Of a stretch of 64,000 nucleotides of DNA, positions 1 through 11,979 are shown piece by piece (the stretch's first letter is position 1; the number at the start of each line of letters is the position of its first letter). The notes beneath the pieces are model-generated. The model ran no database searches and was not told the DNA's origin. It was given only the letters and a program-made list of their open reading frames with translations. Both the position numbers and the translations under genes were made by a program. This DNA is from an uncultured Flavobacteriaceae bacterium. Its GTDB lineage: Bacteria > Bacteroidota > Bacteroidia > Flavobacteriales > Flavobacteriaceae. The stretch covers positions 1,294,308-1,358,307 of the forward strand of contig CANKZG010000001.1 of the NCBI GenBank assembly GCA_947488435.1, written 5' to 3'.

Positions 1-415
1 AAGTGTCTTCGCTTGTCCATGGAATTTGAAGTGTATGCGATGGATCCTCCTTTTTAAGGAACGAAATATAAAAACGAATGTCACTGGTAAGTGTAATTTT
101 CTTAAAAGGATTGTCCTTCAGTAAATCCTGAATGGTTTTAGCTTTTGCTACGATTGTTGGAATAGGAAAATTAAAAGCTGTTTTTAAATGCTCTGAGAGC
201 ATAATTTCAAGCGCTTCCTCCGAACCAGAACTAGCTTCGAATATAATATTACCCGAATTTAAGAGTGTAGTTACCTGCTTAAGCTCTAAATTCTCCATTT
301 CTTTACGAAGCACAGCCATAGGCACCTTATGATGGCCTCCCACATTAATTCCTCGTAAAAAAGCAACATATGACTCCTTTGTTTTTTCGATAGTAATCTC
401 TTTTTTAGATGAAAT
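1..415 (-). CDS. DUF1697 family protein, 3' end outside the window, start codon unclear
   Basis: The minus-strand frame reads SYVAFLRGINVGGHHKVPM followed by VLRKEMENLELKQVTTLLNSGN, which is the N-terminal signature of the DUF1697 family (about 180 residues, function unknown). The gene runs off the left edge. The start is odd: in this frame a TAA at 418-416 is followed by ATT (415-413 and 397-395) and no ATG or TTG before the conserved block. The first GTG (343-341) and ATG (319-317) lie inside or after the conserved LRGINVGG motif. Either an ATT codon is used or the start has been lost. It lies just behind the DUF1801 gene (stop at 426) and probably shares its transcript. Family assignment is firm; integrity is not. 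Confidence 0.75.
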   Translation of the reverse strand, partial: MSSKKEITIEKTKESYVAFLRGINVGGHHKVPMAVLRKEMENLELKQVTTLLNSGNIIFEASSGSEEALEIMLSEHLKTAFNFPIPTIVAKAKTIQDLLKDNPFKKITLTSDIRFYISFLKKEDPSHTLQIPWTSEDT

Positions 416-425
416 TTAAAGTACG

Positions 426-773
426 TTATTTTTTATACAATTCCAATGCTTGCGTTAGTATTGCTTCAATTTCTGAGACAGGTAGATCAGCGTTAGGATC
501 TACTCGTAGAATTTTCATTCGTGACCGATCTCCAGTTTCTAATTTTGGATGCTGTAAGCGTTTACCTTCCACCAATAGAAAGTATGGAGTGTTCTCTTTT
601 TTAGCTACCCAGAGATAACAAAAAGGTTTTCCTTTATAACAGAAACAGGGCATTCCATATTTACGTGTTTCAGTAATAGCGGCATGCTGATTTAATATAA
701 TTTTTTGCATTGCCAACAAACATCCTCTATTGGGTTCTGAGTGGGACAAATAGAAATTATGAGCTTCTGACAT
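426..773 (-). CDS. DUF1801 (YdhG-like) domain protein
   Basis: A 115-residue protein with the short alpha/beta pattern of the DUF1801/YdhG family. Visible features are ETRKYGMPCFCYKGKPFCYLWV near residues 35-56 (the typical 'YgmPsF.ykgk' core) followed by PYFLLVEG and a C-terminal helix. Members are small cytosolic proteins without a settled biochemical role. It begins at ATG 773 and lies between the GNAT gene (17 bp upstream) and the DUF1697 gene (about 10 bp downstream), so these three small genes probably form one transcript. Confidence 0.75.
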   Translation of the reverse strand: MSEAHNFYLSHSEPNRGCLLAMQKIILNQHAAITETRKYGMPCFCYKGKPFCYLWVAKKENTPYFLLVEGKRLQHPKLETGDRSRMKILRVDPNADLPVSEIEAILTQALELYKK

Positions 774-789
774 TTTAGTCCAATTAAAT

Positions 790-1323
790 TTACGCTAGCC
801 TTTTAGACATTGCTAAAAATTCGAAATGCTCTTTTCCTATTTTAAAATCATGGTTTCCAATGAGTTTAAATCCATTTTTTAAGTAGAAATTTATAGCCCT
901 ATCATTACTATTAAGCACGGATAACCAGATTTCATTACTTCCTAATTTTTTTGCTTTTTCAAGCATTTTTTTTTGCAGATTGAATCCTATTTTTAGAGAT
1001 AAAAAATCTTTTAACACATATATTTTTTGCAGTTGCGATGCCTTTTTAGTTGCAATGAATGGGGTTGGGGATTCTAGTTTCAGTTTTGCGTATCCCACAG
1101 GTAATCTATCCGCAAATGCGATCCAATATACCGTTTTTGATTTCTTTAGGCTACGTTCAATTTTAGACACCGAAAATGTTGCCTCAAGATAATGAAGCAA
1201 ATCTTCAGGATCGGTAAACAAATGGCCAAAAGTTTCCGTAAAAGTTACTCTCCCCAACAATGCGATATAGCTAGAATCACTAGCATCAGCAATTCGAATT
1301 ACAACCTCTGGTGAAGATTTCAT
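790..1323 (-). CDS. GNAT family N-acetyltransferase
   Basis: A 177-residue protein of usual GNAT length. The acetyl-CoA binding motif A region is QLQKIYVL followed by the helix IGFNLQKKMLEKAKKLG (about residues 97-125), and motif B is visible as IWLSVLNSNDRAINFYLKNGFKLIG. The N-terminal beta strand VVIRIADASD and ADRLPVGYAKLKLE also fit. The protein should transfer an acetyl group from acetyl-CoA to an amine; the substrate cannot be read from sequence. The family is certain, the acceptor unknown. It is the first gene of a likely three-gene minus-strand run. Confidence 0.85.
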   Translation of the reverse strand: MKSSPEVVIRIADASDSSYIALLGRVTFTETFGHLFTDPEDLLHYLEATFSVSKIERSLKKSKTVYWIAFADRLPVGYAKLKLESPTPFIATKKASQLQKIYVLKDFLSLKIGFNLQKKMLEKAKKLGSNEIWLSVLNSNDRAINFYLKNGFKLIGNHDFKIGKEHFEFLAMSKRLA

Positions 1324-1372
1324 AGCGCGGAGATTATTTTAAATTAATATAAGCGCAATTTTTACTGGAACA

Positions 1373-4201
1373 CTACTTATTTAAAAGAACAGGTTTTCCA
1401 AAGCCTAGACCCTCTAACTTTTCAAGTTGTGTTGCTGCATCCCCAACAATTAAATAGATCATTTTGTCGGCATCCAAATATTTTTCTGCTAAAGTTTTAA
1501 TATCGCTAACCGTCATTTCTTTTACAATAGCCTCTCGCTGTTTTGCATAATCATCTGGGTAGTTATAGTTGCTTATATTGGTAAGCATGTTTAGTTTGCG
1601 GCCAAGCGTTTCAAAAGCTCTAGCATTGCTTTTGATCATAAAACCTTTGGTTACTTCCAAATCATTATCGACATAATTCTCACCATAGTTTTCTACGATT
1701 TCCTTGATCAAACTAACAGACTCATAAGTCACATTAGATCGTACTCCACTGCTGATGGAAAATGGTCCTTTAATAGTGGATCCGGAAAATCGAGATCCGA
1801 TACCGTAAGTATATCCCTTTCCTTCACGCAATTGTTGTGTAAATTGAGAGGCGAATCCGCCGCCGCCTAAACGATAATTTAATAATAAAGCTGGGTAGTA
1901 ATCTGCATCCGTCGCTGCTAGCGCTGGATAACCAATGCGCAATACCGATTGCTTAGCCCCAGGGACATCGTAAAAATAAACTTTAGAGGTTTCGGGTGCT
2001 GTTGGGCTGGAAATTTCTGGAAATACAACAGTTTTAGAAGCCCATGTACTATTTAGTTCTGCTATCGAAGCTAGCACCTCGGATTTGGTTATGGCACCGA
2101 CTACATGAATTTTTGTAATATTTGGAGATAGATTTTGATTGTAGTATGCTTTTAAGTCTTCTATTGTAATCGCAGGCACCGAACTTTCTGTTCCTTGATT
2201 ATCATAAGATAATATATGATCTGCTCCATACACCAATTGGTCAAATTGATTTGCGGCAATGCTATTAGGCTGCGCCTTTTGACGCTCGATTTGACTTAAA
2301 GTACTTGTTTTAATTAGGTCAAATTCTTTTTCATCCCAACGCGGTTCTGTCAGTATTTCTTGAACCAAGGCCATCGTTTCAGCATAATTTTTTGCCAAAG
2401 TATTTCCTGAAATATAAATGGCTTCCTTTGTGGCAAAGGCATTAATTGAGGCTCCCAAAGTTTCTATCTCATTCTCCAATACTTCAGGAGTTTTACTTGC
2501 TGTTCCTTTTGTAATTAGTCCCGCCAATAAATTGGAAACCCCAATCTTATCTGGTTGCTCTAGCAACATCCCCCCATATATCTGCAATTGAAATTGCACA
2601 AGAGGAACTTCATTGTTTTCAATTCCATAGAGTTTTATTCCAGAAGATTGCTCATCTTTCCATACCGTTGGAACTTTTACGTCCGGGCTTTCACCGTAGG
2701 GGGGTTCAATACTTCTGTCGAAATTTGAAGGCGTTTTTTCATAAGTTGCTGCAATACTGGCATCGAAAGTTTCTTCAGCGCCTGCTACAATTTGTTCTTC
2801 AACTACTTCAGCTAATTTTGAGTCGGTAAGTGCTAGTGCCTTCTGATCTCTAGGCACAAAACTGGTGGCCACATAATGTTTGTCTTTTACATAAGTATTG
2901 TAAACACGCATTACATCATCTGCAGTAACAGCAAGTATATTTTTTACATCTTGATTTACAAAACCTGGGTCTCCAGCAAAAATTTCATATTGTGCCAATT
3001 GAAACCCTTTTCCAAGTACGCTGGATAGGCTATTGTAAAAAGTGGTTTCTTGACCCGCTTTAATTCGATCTAAATCGGCTTGAGAAATCCCATTTGTTTC
3101 AAAGTTTGCCAATCCTTCATAAATACCATCCTGTACTTGTTGAAGATTAGTATCCGCAAATGCTGTGATTTGCATCATAAATTGACCTGCAATCTCTGAA
3201 TTGTATTGAAATATACCAATCCCATCAGTTAGTTTTTTATCCTCAACCAAGGTTTGATACAAAGGAGCCTTTTTTCCTTCTGATAAATACGTGGCGAGTA
3301 CTTCTAGGGCGTAAGAATCAGGATGGTACTCATAAACACCCGGCCAGGTTAATGTGAGTCTAGGAACTCTTGCAAAATTATCTTCATAGTACAGTTTTTT
3401 AGTTTCCGTTAAGGTAACGGGTTGTTTTTCCATTTTAGGAATACTTTCTCCCGCTTTAATCTCTCCAAAATACTTGTTCACCCATGTTTTAGCTTGGGCT
3501 GTATCAAAATCTCCAGCAATCGTTAAGGTAACATTATTAGGAACATACCAACGGTTATAAAAATCTTTAACATCCTGAAGTGTGGCATTTTGTAAATCCT
3601 CTAACGAGCCAATAACTTCCCAGCTATATGGATGTCCGTCAGGATATAAATTCTTATCAATAACATAAAAATTATGACCATAAGGGCGGTTGTCTACACT
3701 TTGTCGCTTTTCATTTTTCACCACCTGCTTTTCTTTAGCCAATACCGGTTCTGTTACGGTATTTATAAAAAAGCCAAGCTTATCCGCCTCGGCCCAAATC
3801 ATTTTTTCTAAAGCATCTTTGGGAACAGTTTGAAAGTAATTGGTCCGATCTCGACTTGTAGAACCGTTGGCTCCCGAACCTCCAATGCGTGCACTCATTT
3901 TATCCAAACCACCTTTTCCTAAATTTTCAGATTCCAGAAATAATAAATGCTCAAATAAATGCGCAAAACCGGTTCTGCCTTCTATCTCTCTTGCGGAGCC
4001 CACATGACTTGTTAATGCGACCGCAACAACAGGATCTGATCGGTCAATATGAAAGATGACCTGCAAACCATTATCTAAGGTGAATTTCTCGTAATCAACT
4101 TTAAATTCAGCTGTTCCAACAGTTTTGTTGTGATCTTCGCTACAGGATACAAGTACCGCTCCCATAAAAATTGTAATGACTAAAACCCTAAGTGATTTCA
4201 T
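1373..4201 (-). CDS. M16 family zinc metalloprotease, lipoprotein
   Basis: A 942-residue protein built from two M16 (pitrilysin/insulinase) repeats. The active-site motif HLFEH, with the downstream Glu in VVKNEKRQS, is in the N-terminal half; the second half (AGLITKGTASKTPEVLENEIETLG and RLGGGGFASQFTQQLREGKGYTYG) is the typical inactive partner with the substrate-binding Arg-Tyr region. I chose ATG 4201 rather than the longer frame because MKSLRVLVITIFMGAVLVSC is a clean lipoprotein signal peptide with Cys20 as the lipidation site. It is expected in the periplasm or tethered to a membrane, degrading peptides. It stands alone, divergent from katG. Confidence 0.9.
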   Translation of the reverse strand: MKSLRVLVITIFMGAVLVSCSEDHNKTVGTAEFKVDYEKFTLDNGLQVIFHIDRSDPVVAVALTSHVGSAREIEGRTGFAHLFEHLLFLESENLGKGGLDKMSARIGGSGANGSTSRDRTNYFQTVPKDALEKMIWAEADKLGFFINTVTEPVLAKEKQVVKNEKRQSVDNRPYGHNFYVIDKNLYPDGHPYSWEVIGSLEDLQNATLQDVKDFYNRWYVPNNVTLTIAGDFDTAQAKTWVNKYFGEIKAGESIPKMEKQPVTLTETKKLYYEDNFARVPRLTLTWPGVYEYHPDSYALEVLATYLSEGKKAPLYQTLVEDKKLTDGIGIFQYNSEIAGQFMMQITAFADTNLQQVQDGIYEGLANFETNGISQADLDRIKAGQETTFYNSLSSVLGKGFQLAQYEIFAGDPGFVNQDVKNILAVTADDVMRVYNTYVKDKHYVATSFVPRDQKALALTDSKLAEVVEEQIVAGAEETFDASIAATYEKTPSNFDRSIEPPYGESPDVKVPTVWKDEQSSGIKLYGIENNEVPLVQFQLQIYGGMLLEQPDKIGVSNLLAGLITKGTASKTPEVLENEIETLGASINAFATKEAIYISGNTLAKNYAETMALVQEILTEPRWDEKEFDLIKTSTLSQIERQKAQPNSIAANQFDQLVYGADHILSYDNQGTESSVPAITIEDLKAYYNQNLSPNITKIHVVGAITKSEVLASIAELNSTWASKTVVFPEISSPTAPETSKVYFYDVPGAKQSVLRIGYPALAATDADYYPALLLNYRLGGGGFASQFTQQLREGKGYTYGIGSRFSGSTIKGPFSISSGVRSNVTYESVSLIKEIVENYGENYVDNDLEVTKGFMIKSNARAFETLGRKLNMLTNISNYNYPDDYAKQREAIVKEMTVSDIKTLAEKYLDADKMIYLIVGDAATQLEKLEGLGFGKPVLLNK

Positions 4202-4563
4202 AACTTTCAGATTAATTTTAGATGTAATTCGTTTTTTTGATTTGTGGTAAATATGAAAATTCATAGTTCTACACGATGAAAAATAAAATAGGATCGTAAG
4301 ATAGATTATTTTAAATCTAGGACAAAACCAATGGTAAATTATACCTTTCCTGCTGGTTGTTAATAATAGGATCAAAAACCTATGAATTCCTGTAGGAATA
4401 GGGAATTAATAAAATATAAATATTGGAGGATGCAAAATTTGACCAATTGTATTTTTTCTTGATTTTTTTATTTGATGATCACACCTCACTAAAGTATAGA
4501 TATTATTGATGATAAACTTATTTAAATATATAATAAAACTATACAACTAGCTGAACATTTGGT

Positions 4564-4571
4564 TAAGTTTG
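4564..4571 (+). promoter_or_regulatory. possible -7 element of katG promoter
   Basis: TAAGTTTG fits the Bacteroidota -7 consensus TAnnTTTG and lies 30 bp before the katG ATG. No good TTTG element is present 19-21 bp upstream, so this is a weak call. The 225-bp gap between the protease and katG shows nothing else clear. Confidence 0.3.
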
Positions 4572-4580
4572 TTACCGTAA

Positions 4581-6803
<2,223 letters not shown>

Positions 6804-6823
6804 TCAAGCAACTAAATAGGTAT

Positions 6824-6855
6824 AAAAAGAGGTCTCATTTAGAGATCTCTTTTTG
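6824..6855 (+). terminator. rho-independent terminator of katG
   Basis: AAAAAGAGGTCTC pairs with GAGATCTCTTTTT across a short ATTTA loop, with one G-T type mismatch, and ends in a T run. It begins 20 bp after the katG stop and may also act for the convergent gene at 6887. Confidence 0.85.
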
Positions 6856-6886
6856 TATTATACTAACTTATGTTGTTTGCAAAGCG

Positions 6887-7669
6887 CTAGAAATTAAAAT
6901 CTAATAGTAGTTTCCATGCTTCTGCTTCTTTTCTCCATATTAAGGTATACAATCCTTTACCACGGGTATGAAAAGTTCCAATTTCAAATGCAATAGTATT
7001 ATTTACCTGAAGCACATTCAAGGGTTCTAATCGAATCCTATAAGATTCGTTGTTCATATAGGAATAGGCAGCTGTAATTTCCTTACCGAGATAGCGCCTT
7101 CCGCGATTGAAGTACTTCCCATCGTGGGAAAAGACCTGCGTTGTGATCAAGTCCGGTCGGTGTCGATTGGAAAACTTCTCCCACATTTCTCGTTGTATGG
7201 TTATACCTTGCGTCTCGGACTTAGCTTCCTTGTTCCATTTGTAAATAACTTCGAATTCCTTTATCCATGTAACTTCTTTTCGCCAGCCAATAATAGTACT
7301 GTATTGAACTTTACCTTGAACCTTATAATTGCCTAAAACAAATTTTGAACCATCGTAAAGTTGATAAACGTTGAGAACCTCATAACTATCTAAATTAGGA
7401 ATATGTTTTTTCAAGCCCTTTAATTGTTGTTCGATAGCAGTGATTCCAACATATAAAGTATCGTTGAGTAATAAACCACTATTTTCTGAGTAGTAAGATT
7501 TTAGATTTTTGGAATCGTTAAAGGATTTCACCCACTCAGAATTTATTTTTGTCAATGTACTATCTGTTTCTTGTCCTGCTAATTTTAATGGCATTAGAAG
7601 CCCAAAAAAATAGAGTACGCCTAAAGCGGAGAAAAGAGTTTTTGCAGTGAGAATACTTTTAGATTTCAT
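6887..7669 (-). CDS. exported protein with two NTF2-like (SnoaL/DUF4440) domains
   Basis: A 260-residue protein when started at ATG 7669, where MKSKSILTAKTLFSALGVLYFFGLLMPLKLAGQ forms a signal peptide; the longer frame would bury it. Two tandem NTF2-like folds follow. The first is about residues 35-140 (WVKSFNDSKNLKSYYSEN to ITAIEQQLKGL and EFEVIYKWN) and the second about 155-260 (LITTQVFSHDGKYFNRG, FEIGTFHTRGKG, YTLIWRKEAEAWKLLLDF). The IGWRKE and LIWRKE strands and the W-K ends are typical of DUF4440. Substrate and role are unknown. The periplasm is the likely location. Confidence 0.7.
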   Translation of the reverse strand: MKSKSILTAKTLFSALGVLYFFGLLMPLKLAGQETDSTLTKINSEWVKSFNDSKNLKSYYSENSGLLLNDTLYVGITAIEQQLKGLKKHIPNLDSYEVLNVYQLYDGSKFVLGNYKVQGKVQYSTIIGWRKEVTWIKEFEVIYKWNKEAKSETQGITIQREMWEKFSNRHRPDLITTQVFSHDGKYFNRGRRYLGKEITAAYSYMNNESYRIRLEPLNVLQVNNTIAFEIGTFHTRGKGLYTLIWRKEAEAWKLLLDFNF

Positions 7670-7750
7670 TTTTATTATTTTCAATACCATTGATCTGGTA
7701 AGTAAAACAGCTTCCTCGTTTTTTCGAATGGCTAGCAAATCTTAAAGGAG

Positions 7751-8371
7751 TTAAGTGTTTTTCAACCATTCTGATATTTTGTTAACTTCTATGGTTTTTA
7801 TTTCAATATCTAGATTTAATCGTTCCACAAGTGTGCATAGAAGATTCATTTTTTGCTCGTTATTCTTTTTTGCATTTTTTCCAAATATTAACTCCTTCAC
7901 TTTTATTTTTACAAAGGGATCTCCGGTATAGGTGGGTTTTAAAACACGATATTCATTTTCGTGTTGCCAAGTATTGTGCTTCATGGTTAAAACACTTTTT
8001 GCATCGAAATCTGGCGGTCTAAAATCGTCCACATAATTGATTTGTTCTAAAAACAACTCTTGATTTGGTACTATTTGAACGCCAACAGCAAAACCGCTAT
8101 GTCCTTCCGCGTAATACGACCATAATAGGTGATTATTCGCATCTTCACTCAGCGATAGAATACCGAGTTCTGTTTTTTCAATCAATATTTCGTTAATTCG
8201 ATCTTTATCAACGATGCTTTTACTGTAACGAAACCTTCCTTCCATTGGATCGTTTAGACTTCTAAAATCTGCAGCATAAAGCCTTTCATTGAGAAAAATA
8301 TCCAAAGCAAACTCTATGTTGTTAAAACCCCTATACTTGTATAATAATTTGTTGGAATCGTAATTGGCCAT
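7751..8371 (-). CDS. DUF2971 domain protein
   Basis: A 206-residue cytosolic protein with the DUF2971 layout: KLLYKYRGF at the N-terminus, ERLYAADFRSLNDPMEGRF (the 'l.dP.E' motif), LGILSLSEDANNHLLWSYYAEGHSGFAVGV and the distal WQHENEYRVLKP. The conserved Asn-Asp-Pro-Glu-like, Trp-Tyr-His-Gly and Glu-Arg residues suggest an enzymatic pocket, but no activity is established for the family, which is seen both as singletons and near defence genes. Here it is alone between two exported proteins. Confidence 0.75.
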   Translation of the reverse strand: MANYDSNKLLYKYRGFNNIEFALDIFLNERLYAADFRSLNDPMEGRFRYSKSIVDKDRINEILIEKTELGILSLSEDANNHLLWSYYAEGHSGFAVGVQIVPNQELFLEQINYVDDFRPPDFDAKSVLTMKHNTWQHENEYRVLKPTYTGDPFVKIKVKELIFGKNAKKNNEQKMNLLCTLVERLNLDIEIKTIEVNKISEWLKNT

Positions 8372-8518
8372 AATTGTAATTTAACTGAAGTACCGATCCG
8401 ATTTTATTGCCTGGGGTATGACCACGGGACTTTGTTCGTATCCTAAAAATACAAATTTTCTTTATGTCTATTACAATATGCTTAATTGTACCAAACGTTG
8501 GGTATGATAGTAGCAAAT

Positions 8519-9259
8519 TCAATACCCCGCTAAACGAATTAATTCATCCGGTTGCATTTCACTTAATTCTAATATGGTTTTACCTGAATTTGTCAAGGCC
8601 TTGCGAATAAGGAAGTTACCCGTTCGATATCCAATGGCTGATCGACCGTCAGGATGCTGAAACATCCATTTTTGGTAATCCGCATCTTTAGGTAAAGCCT
8701 GTATTTCCTTAAACCAACTATCTGCAATAATTGCACTGGGAGGATTGTCTGCTTCGGATTTCGAATTCGTATATATTTCTGAGAAAACTACGGCCAACCC
8801 TTCATTTACAGCCGCAATAGCTATTCCTTGTTCAAATTTATTATCCCTAATAGCCCAACCACGGTACAAATGATGAAATTCATGAAAAATAACATGCTTT
8901 AGATTGGTGTGTACTGCTCCGGTAATACCTTGAGAGAATTTGTCCGAGATTTGTATGGCTACATAAGGAGGAGTATTGGTTTCTGTTCTACCCGTAATGC
9001 CACCTACAACTTCCAAATCCCAATCAACTATTTCCAGCATTACTTGAATGCTATCTGGAAGTTGAGGTAAAAGAACTCTGATTTCTCTTTCTGCATCAAC
9101 AATCACTTTGGTAATCAGATTTTTTTGTAAAGTGGTAAAATTACTGCCTGATGTTTCAAAGCTTATATTTAATGTTGTTGCTTCGTCTTTGTTTGATGAG
9201 TTTTTACAGCTATTTAATACTAAGAGTAGCACTAAAAAAAGAAGTCTTAATGGGTTCAT
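8519..9259 (-). CDS. lipoprotein with HExxH zinc-peptidase motif (DUF2268-like)
   Basis: A 246-residue protein with a lipoprotein signal (LLLVLNSC, Cys18). HVIFHEFHHLYRGW contains HEFHH, a zinc-metallopeptidase HExxH motif, and NEGLAVVFSE downstream could give the third zinc ligand, as in DUF2268-type peptidases. PYVAIQISDKFSQG before it is the edge-strand region of such folds. Predicted to be anchored in the cell envelope facing the periplasm. The peptidase call is by motif only; the substrate is unknown. Confidence 0.65.
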   Translation of the reverse strand: MNPLRLLFLVLLLVLNSCKNSSNKDEATTLNISFETSGSNFTTLQKNLITKVIVDAEREIRVLLPQLPDSIQVMLEIVDWDLEVVGGITGRTETNTPPYVAIQISDKFSQGITGAVHTNLKHVIFHEFHHLYRGWAIRDNKFEQGIAIAAVNEGLAVVFSEIYTNSKSEADNPPSAIIADSWFKEIQALPKDADYQKWMFQHPDGRSAIGYRTGNFLIRKALTNSGKTILELSEMQPDELIRLAGY

Positions 9260-9411
9260 TTGGCTTTAAATTTTAGTATAAAGACATCCCAAAAAGAGAA
9301 AGGTTACACGGGACTAAAAATAAATAAACTTAATGTTGATTTTCAATTATTTTAATATGATCCATGGGTACAGAAGTACGATTCTGTGGTAATATGCTAC
9401 TAAATGTTTTA

Positions 9412-9419
9412 TATATTTG
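9412..9419 (+). promoter_or_regulatory. candidate -7 element before the GH3 gene
   Basis: TATATTTG matches TAnnTTTG exactly and lies 26 bp before ATG 9446. The -33 region is poor. If real, it means the upstream in-frame start at 9404 is not used. Confidence 0.4.
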
Positions 9420-9445
9420 AGACAATACGGCACAAAAAAATATTC

Positions 9446-11869
9446 ATGAGAAAAAAATTAAAAATCTTTTTAAAAATTCTGCTAGCATTAATTGTACTAC
9501 TTATTATTGCCGGAGTTACGAGCTGGATTTATTTTAAAGCTACCTTTTTAGACTTCGAAGACGATTATGTTGAGAATTCTAACCTTCAAAGTATCACGAT
9601 TAATGGATATACGTTTATTGATAGAAATGGAAATGGGGTGTTAGATATTTATGAAGATGATCGTAAATCAATCGATAAACGTGCAACAGACTTGCTTTCG
9701 CAAATGACGCTGGAAGAAAAAATACACCTGTTAAAAGGTTCAGGTCTGGCTTCTGCTATTGGAGATGTTGAGCCAGGAGAGGGGATTCCCGGTGCGGTAG
9801 GCACCATTGTGCCAACACCAAGATTGGGTATTCCTACGGTTTATTTATCTGATGGTCCCGCTGGTTTAAGAATACAACCTACTCGAGAAGGAGAAGATCG
9901 AACGTATTATTGTACCGCCTTTCCTATTGCTACGATGTTAGCATCTACCTGGAATGAAAATTTAGTGAGAAAGGTAGGTGATGCTATGGGTAATGAAGCG
10001 CTTGAATATGGTTTGGATGTTATTCTAGGACCGGGAGTCAACATCCATAGACATCCATTATGCGGTAGAAATTTTGAATACTATTCGGAAGATCCGCTTG
10101 TAACAGGTAATATTGGTGCGGCTATGGTTAATGGTATTGAATCTAATGGTGTAGGCACTTCCGTAAAGCACTATGTGGCCAATAATCAGGAAACGGAACG
10201 TGTTTTAAACGACGCCATAGTTTCGGAAAGAGCAATGCGAGAGATCTACCTTAAAGGATTTGAAATTATTGTAAAAAAAGCACAACCCTGGAGTATCATG
10301 TCTTCATATAATAAGGTAAACGGTACCTATGTCTCTGAAAGCAGCTATTTATTAACGAATGTTTTGCGAGAGGATTGGAAGTTTGAAGGGTTGGTAATGA
10401 CGGATTGGTTTGGTGGTAAGGATGCCGTTGCACAAATTGCCGCAGGAAATGATTTATTGGAACCGGGAACAAAAAAGCAATGGAAAGCGCTGAAAAGAGG
10501 GTATAAAGATGGAGAATTGACAATTGAAGATATCGATAGATCCGCTGGTCGGATTCTAAAATTAATTTTGCGATCCAAAAAAATGCAAAATTATCAATTC
10601 GGAAACAACCCGAACTTAAAGGCACATGCAGAGGTCGCCCTCCAGTCTGCATCAGAAGGTATTGTATTACTTAAAAATGACAAAACGTTGCCTATTCAGG
10701 ATGCTAAAAATATTGCCTTATTAGGAATCACTTCCTATGATTTTATTGCCGGAGGTACGGGTTCGGGAGATGTAAATGAAGCATATACTGTTTCACTGGA
10801 AGAAGGGTTGAGAAATGAAGAATTTCAAATCAATGCCATTGCTAAAAAAGCTTTCGAAGCTCATAAATTGGTTAATAAAAAAGCATTCGTGAAACCGGAG
10901 GGCACAGACGCAATGTTTAATCCCTATACTCCTCCAGAGATGGAATTAACAAAAAACAAAATAAATGAAATCGCAGACAGTGCAGATATCGGTATTATTA
11001 CAATCGGTAGAAATGCTGGTGAAGGCGGGGATCGCATAGAGAAAAATGACTTTCTCTTATCTGGTATTGAACAAAATATGATTAAAAATACCTGCGAAAT
11101 CTTTCATGAAAAAGGAAAAAAAGTGATCGTTGTTTTAAATGTTGGAGGCGTTATTGAAACTGCATCATGGAAATCGCAACCCGATGCTATTCTTTTGGCT
11201 TGGCAAGGGGGGCAAGAAAGTGGAAATTCTGTGGCAGATATTTTGAACGGTAAAATAACCCCAAGCGGAAAATTGCCTATGACCTTCCCAATTAACCTTA
11301 ATGATCATGCCTCCAATAGTAATTTTCCCCAAGAGGGAGGTGGTTTCGACTTAACAAAATTGTTATCGGGAATGGTTTTTGGACAACCAGAAATACCAGA
11401 AGAAGAAAAGGAGATTAATATACATTATACCAATTATGATGAAGGTATTTATGTAGGATATAGACATTTTGATAAGTCTGATATGAAGGTGTCATATCCT
11501 TTTGGTTTTGGACTTTCGTTTACCAACTTTAAATATGCGACTCCCGAAGTGACTCAGGCAAATGACACTATTACTATTGCATTTACAATCCAGAATATTG
11601 GGAATTATGAAGGAAAAGAGATTGTACAAGTGTATGTGTCAAAACCGAACACTACTATTGATCGCCCGCTTCAAGAACTCAAGGCTTTTAAAAAAACCGT
11701 TGCATTAAAACCTGAAGAATCCGAAAATCTTACTTTGCGTATTCCAGCTAGCGATTTACGTTACTGGGATGAAAGCGCATCACAATGGGTATTGGAAAAG
11801 GGGCAATATGAAATTAAAATTGCAGCTTCATCCAGAGATGTTCGGAGCGGTACATTCGTGGAATTTTAA
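9446..11869 (+). CDS. Glycoside hydrolase family 3 beta-glucosidase, membrane-anchored
   Basis: An 807-residue protein. An N-terminal membrane helix (KIFLKILLALIVLLIIAGVTSWIYF) is followed by a short calcium-loop-like DRNGNGVLDIYEDD and then the GH3 catalytic barrel: MTLEEKIHLL, YLSDGPAGLR, GRNFEYYSEDP and KHYVANNQE. The nucleophile Asp lies in LVMTDWFGG. The alpha/beta sandwich domain (PSGKLPMTFP) and C-terminal fibronectin III-like domain (IVQVYVSKPNTTIDRPLQELKAF) complete the architecture. It should remove terminal beta-linked glucose from oligosaccharides at the periplasmic face. ATG 9446 was chosen because the helix starts there and a promoter-like element precedes it. It converges on the Gfo/Idh/MocA gene. 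Confidence 0.93.
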   Translation: MRKKLKIFLKILLALIVLLIIAGVTSWIYFKATFLDFEDDYVENSNLQSITINGYTFIDRNGNGVLDIYEDDRKSIDKRATDLLSQMTLEEKIHLLKGSGLASAIGDVEPGEGIPGAVGTIVPTPRLGIPTVYLSDGPAGLRIQPTREGEDRTYYCTAFPIATMLASTWNENLVRKVGDAMGNEALEYGLDVILGPGVNIHRHPLCGRNFEYYSEDPLVTGNIGAAMVNGIESNGVGTSVKHYVANNQETERVLNDAIVSERAMREIYLKGFEIIVKKAQPWSIMSSYNKVNGTYVSESSYLLTNVLREDWKFEGLVMTDWFGGKDAVAQIAAGNDLLEPGTKKQWKALKRGYKDGELTIEDIDRSAGRILKLILRSKKMQNYQFGNNPNLKAHAEVALQSASEGIVLLKNDKTLPIQDAKNIALLGITSYDFIAGGTGSGDVNEAYTVSLEEGLRNEEFQINAIAKKAFEAHKLVNKKAFVKPEGTDAMFNPYTPPEMELTKNKINEIADSADIGIITIGRNAGEGGDRIEKNDFLLSGIEQNMIKNTCEIFHEKGKKVIVVLNVGGVIETASWKSQPDAILLAWQGGQESGNSVADILNGKITPSGKLPMTFPINLNDHASNSNFPQEGGGFDLTKLLSGMVFGQPEIPEEEKEINIHYTNYDEGIYVGYRHFDKSDMKVSYPFGFGLSFTNFKYATPEVTQANDTITIAFTIQNIGNYEGKEIVQVYVSKPNTTIDRPLQELKAFKKTVALKPEESENLTLRIPASDLRYWDESASQWVLEKGQYEIKIAASSRDVRSGTFVEF

Positions 11870-11979
11870 TTTAAACACGAACTTCGCCATGACTTGGAGT
11901 GTTTAAGAGATTAATTCTATAAAAACTGCCAATACATACAGGTTACTATTTTGGATCTATTTTAGTTGTAATATAGATT

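Noticed and set aside
11871-11906. Inverted repeat TTAAACAC/GTGTTTAA between the GH3 and Gfo genes as a terminator
   Set aside because: The loop is 20 bases, the stem is AT-rich and no T run follows; too weak to call.
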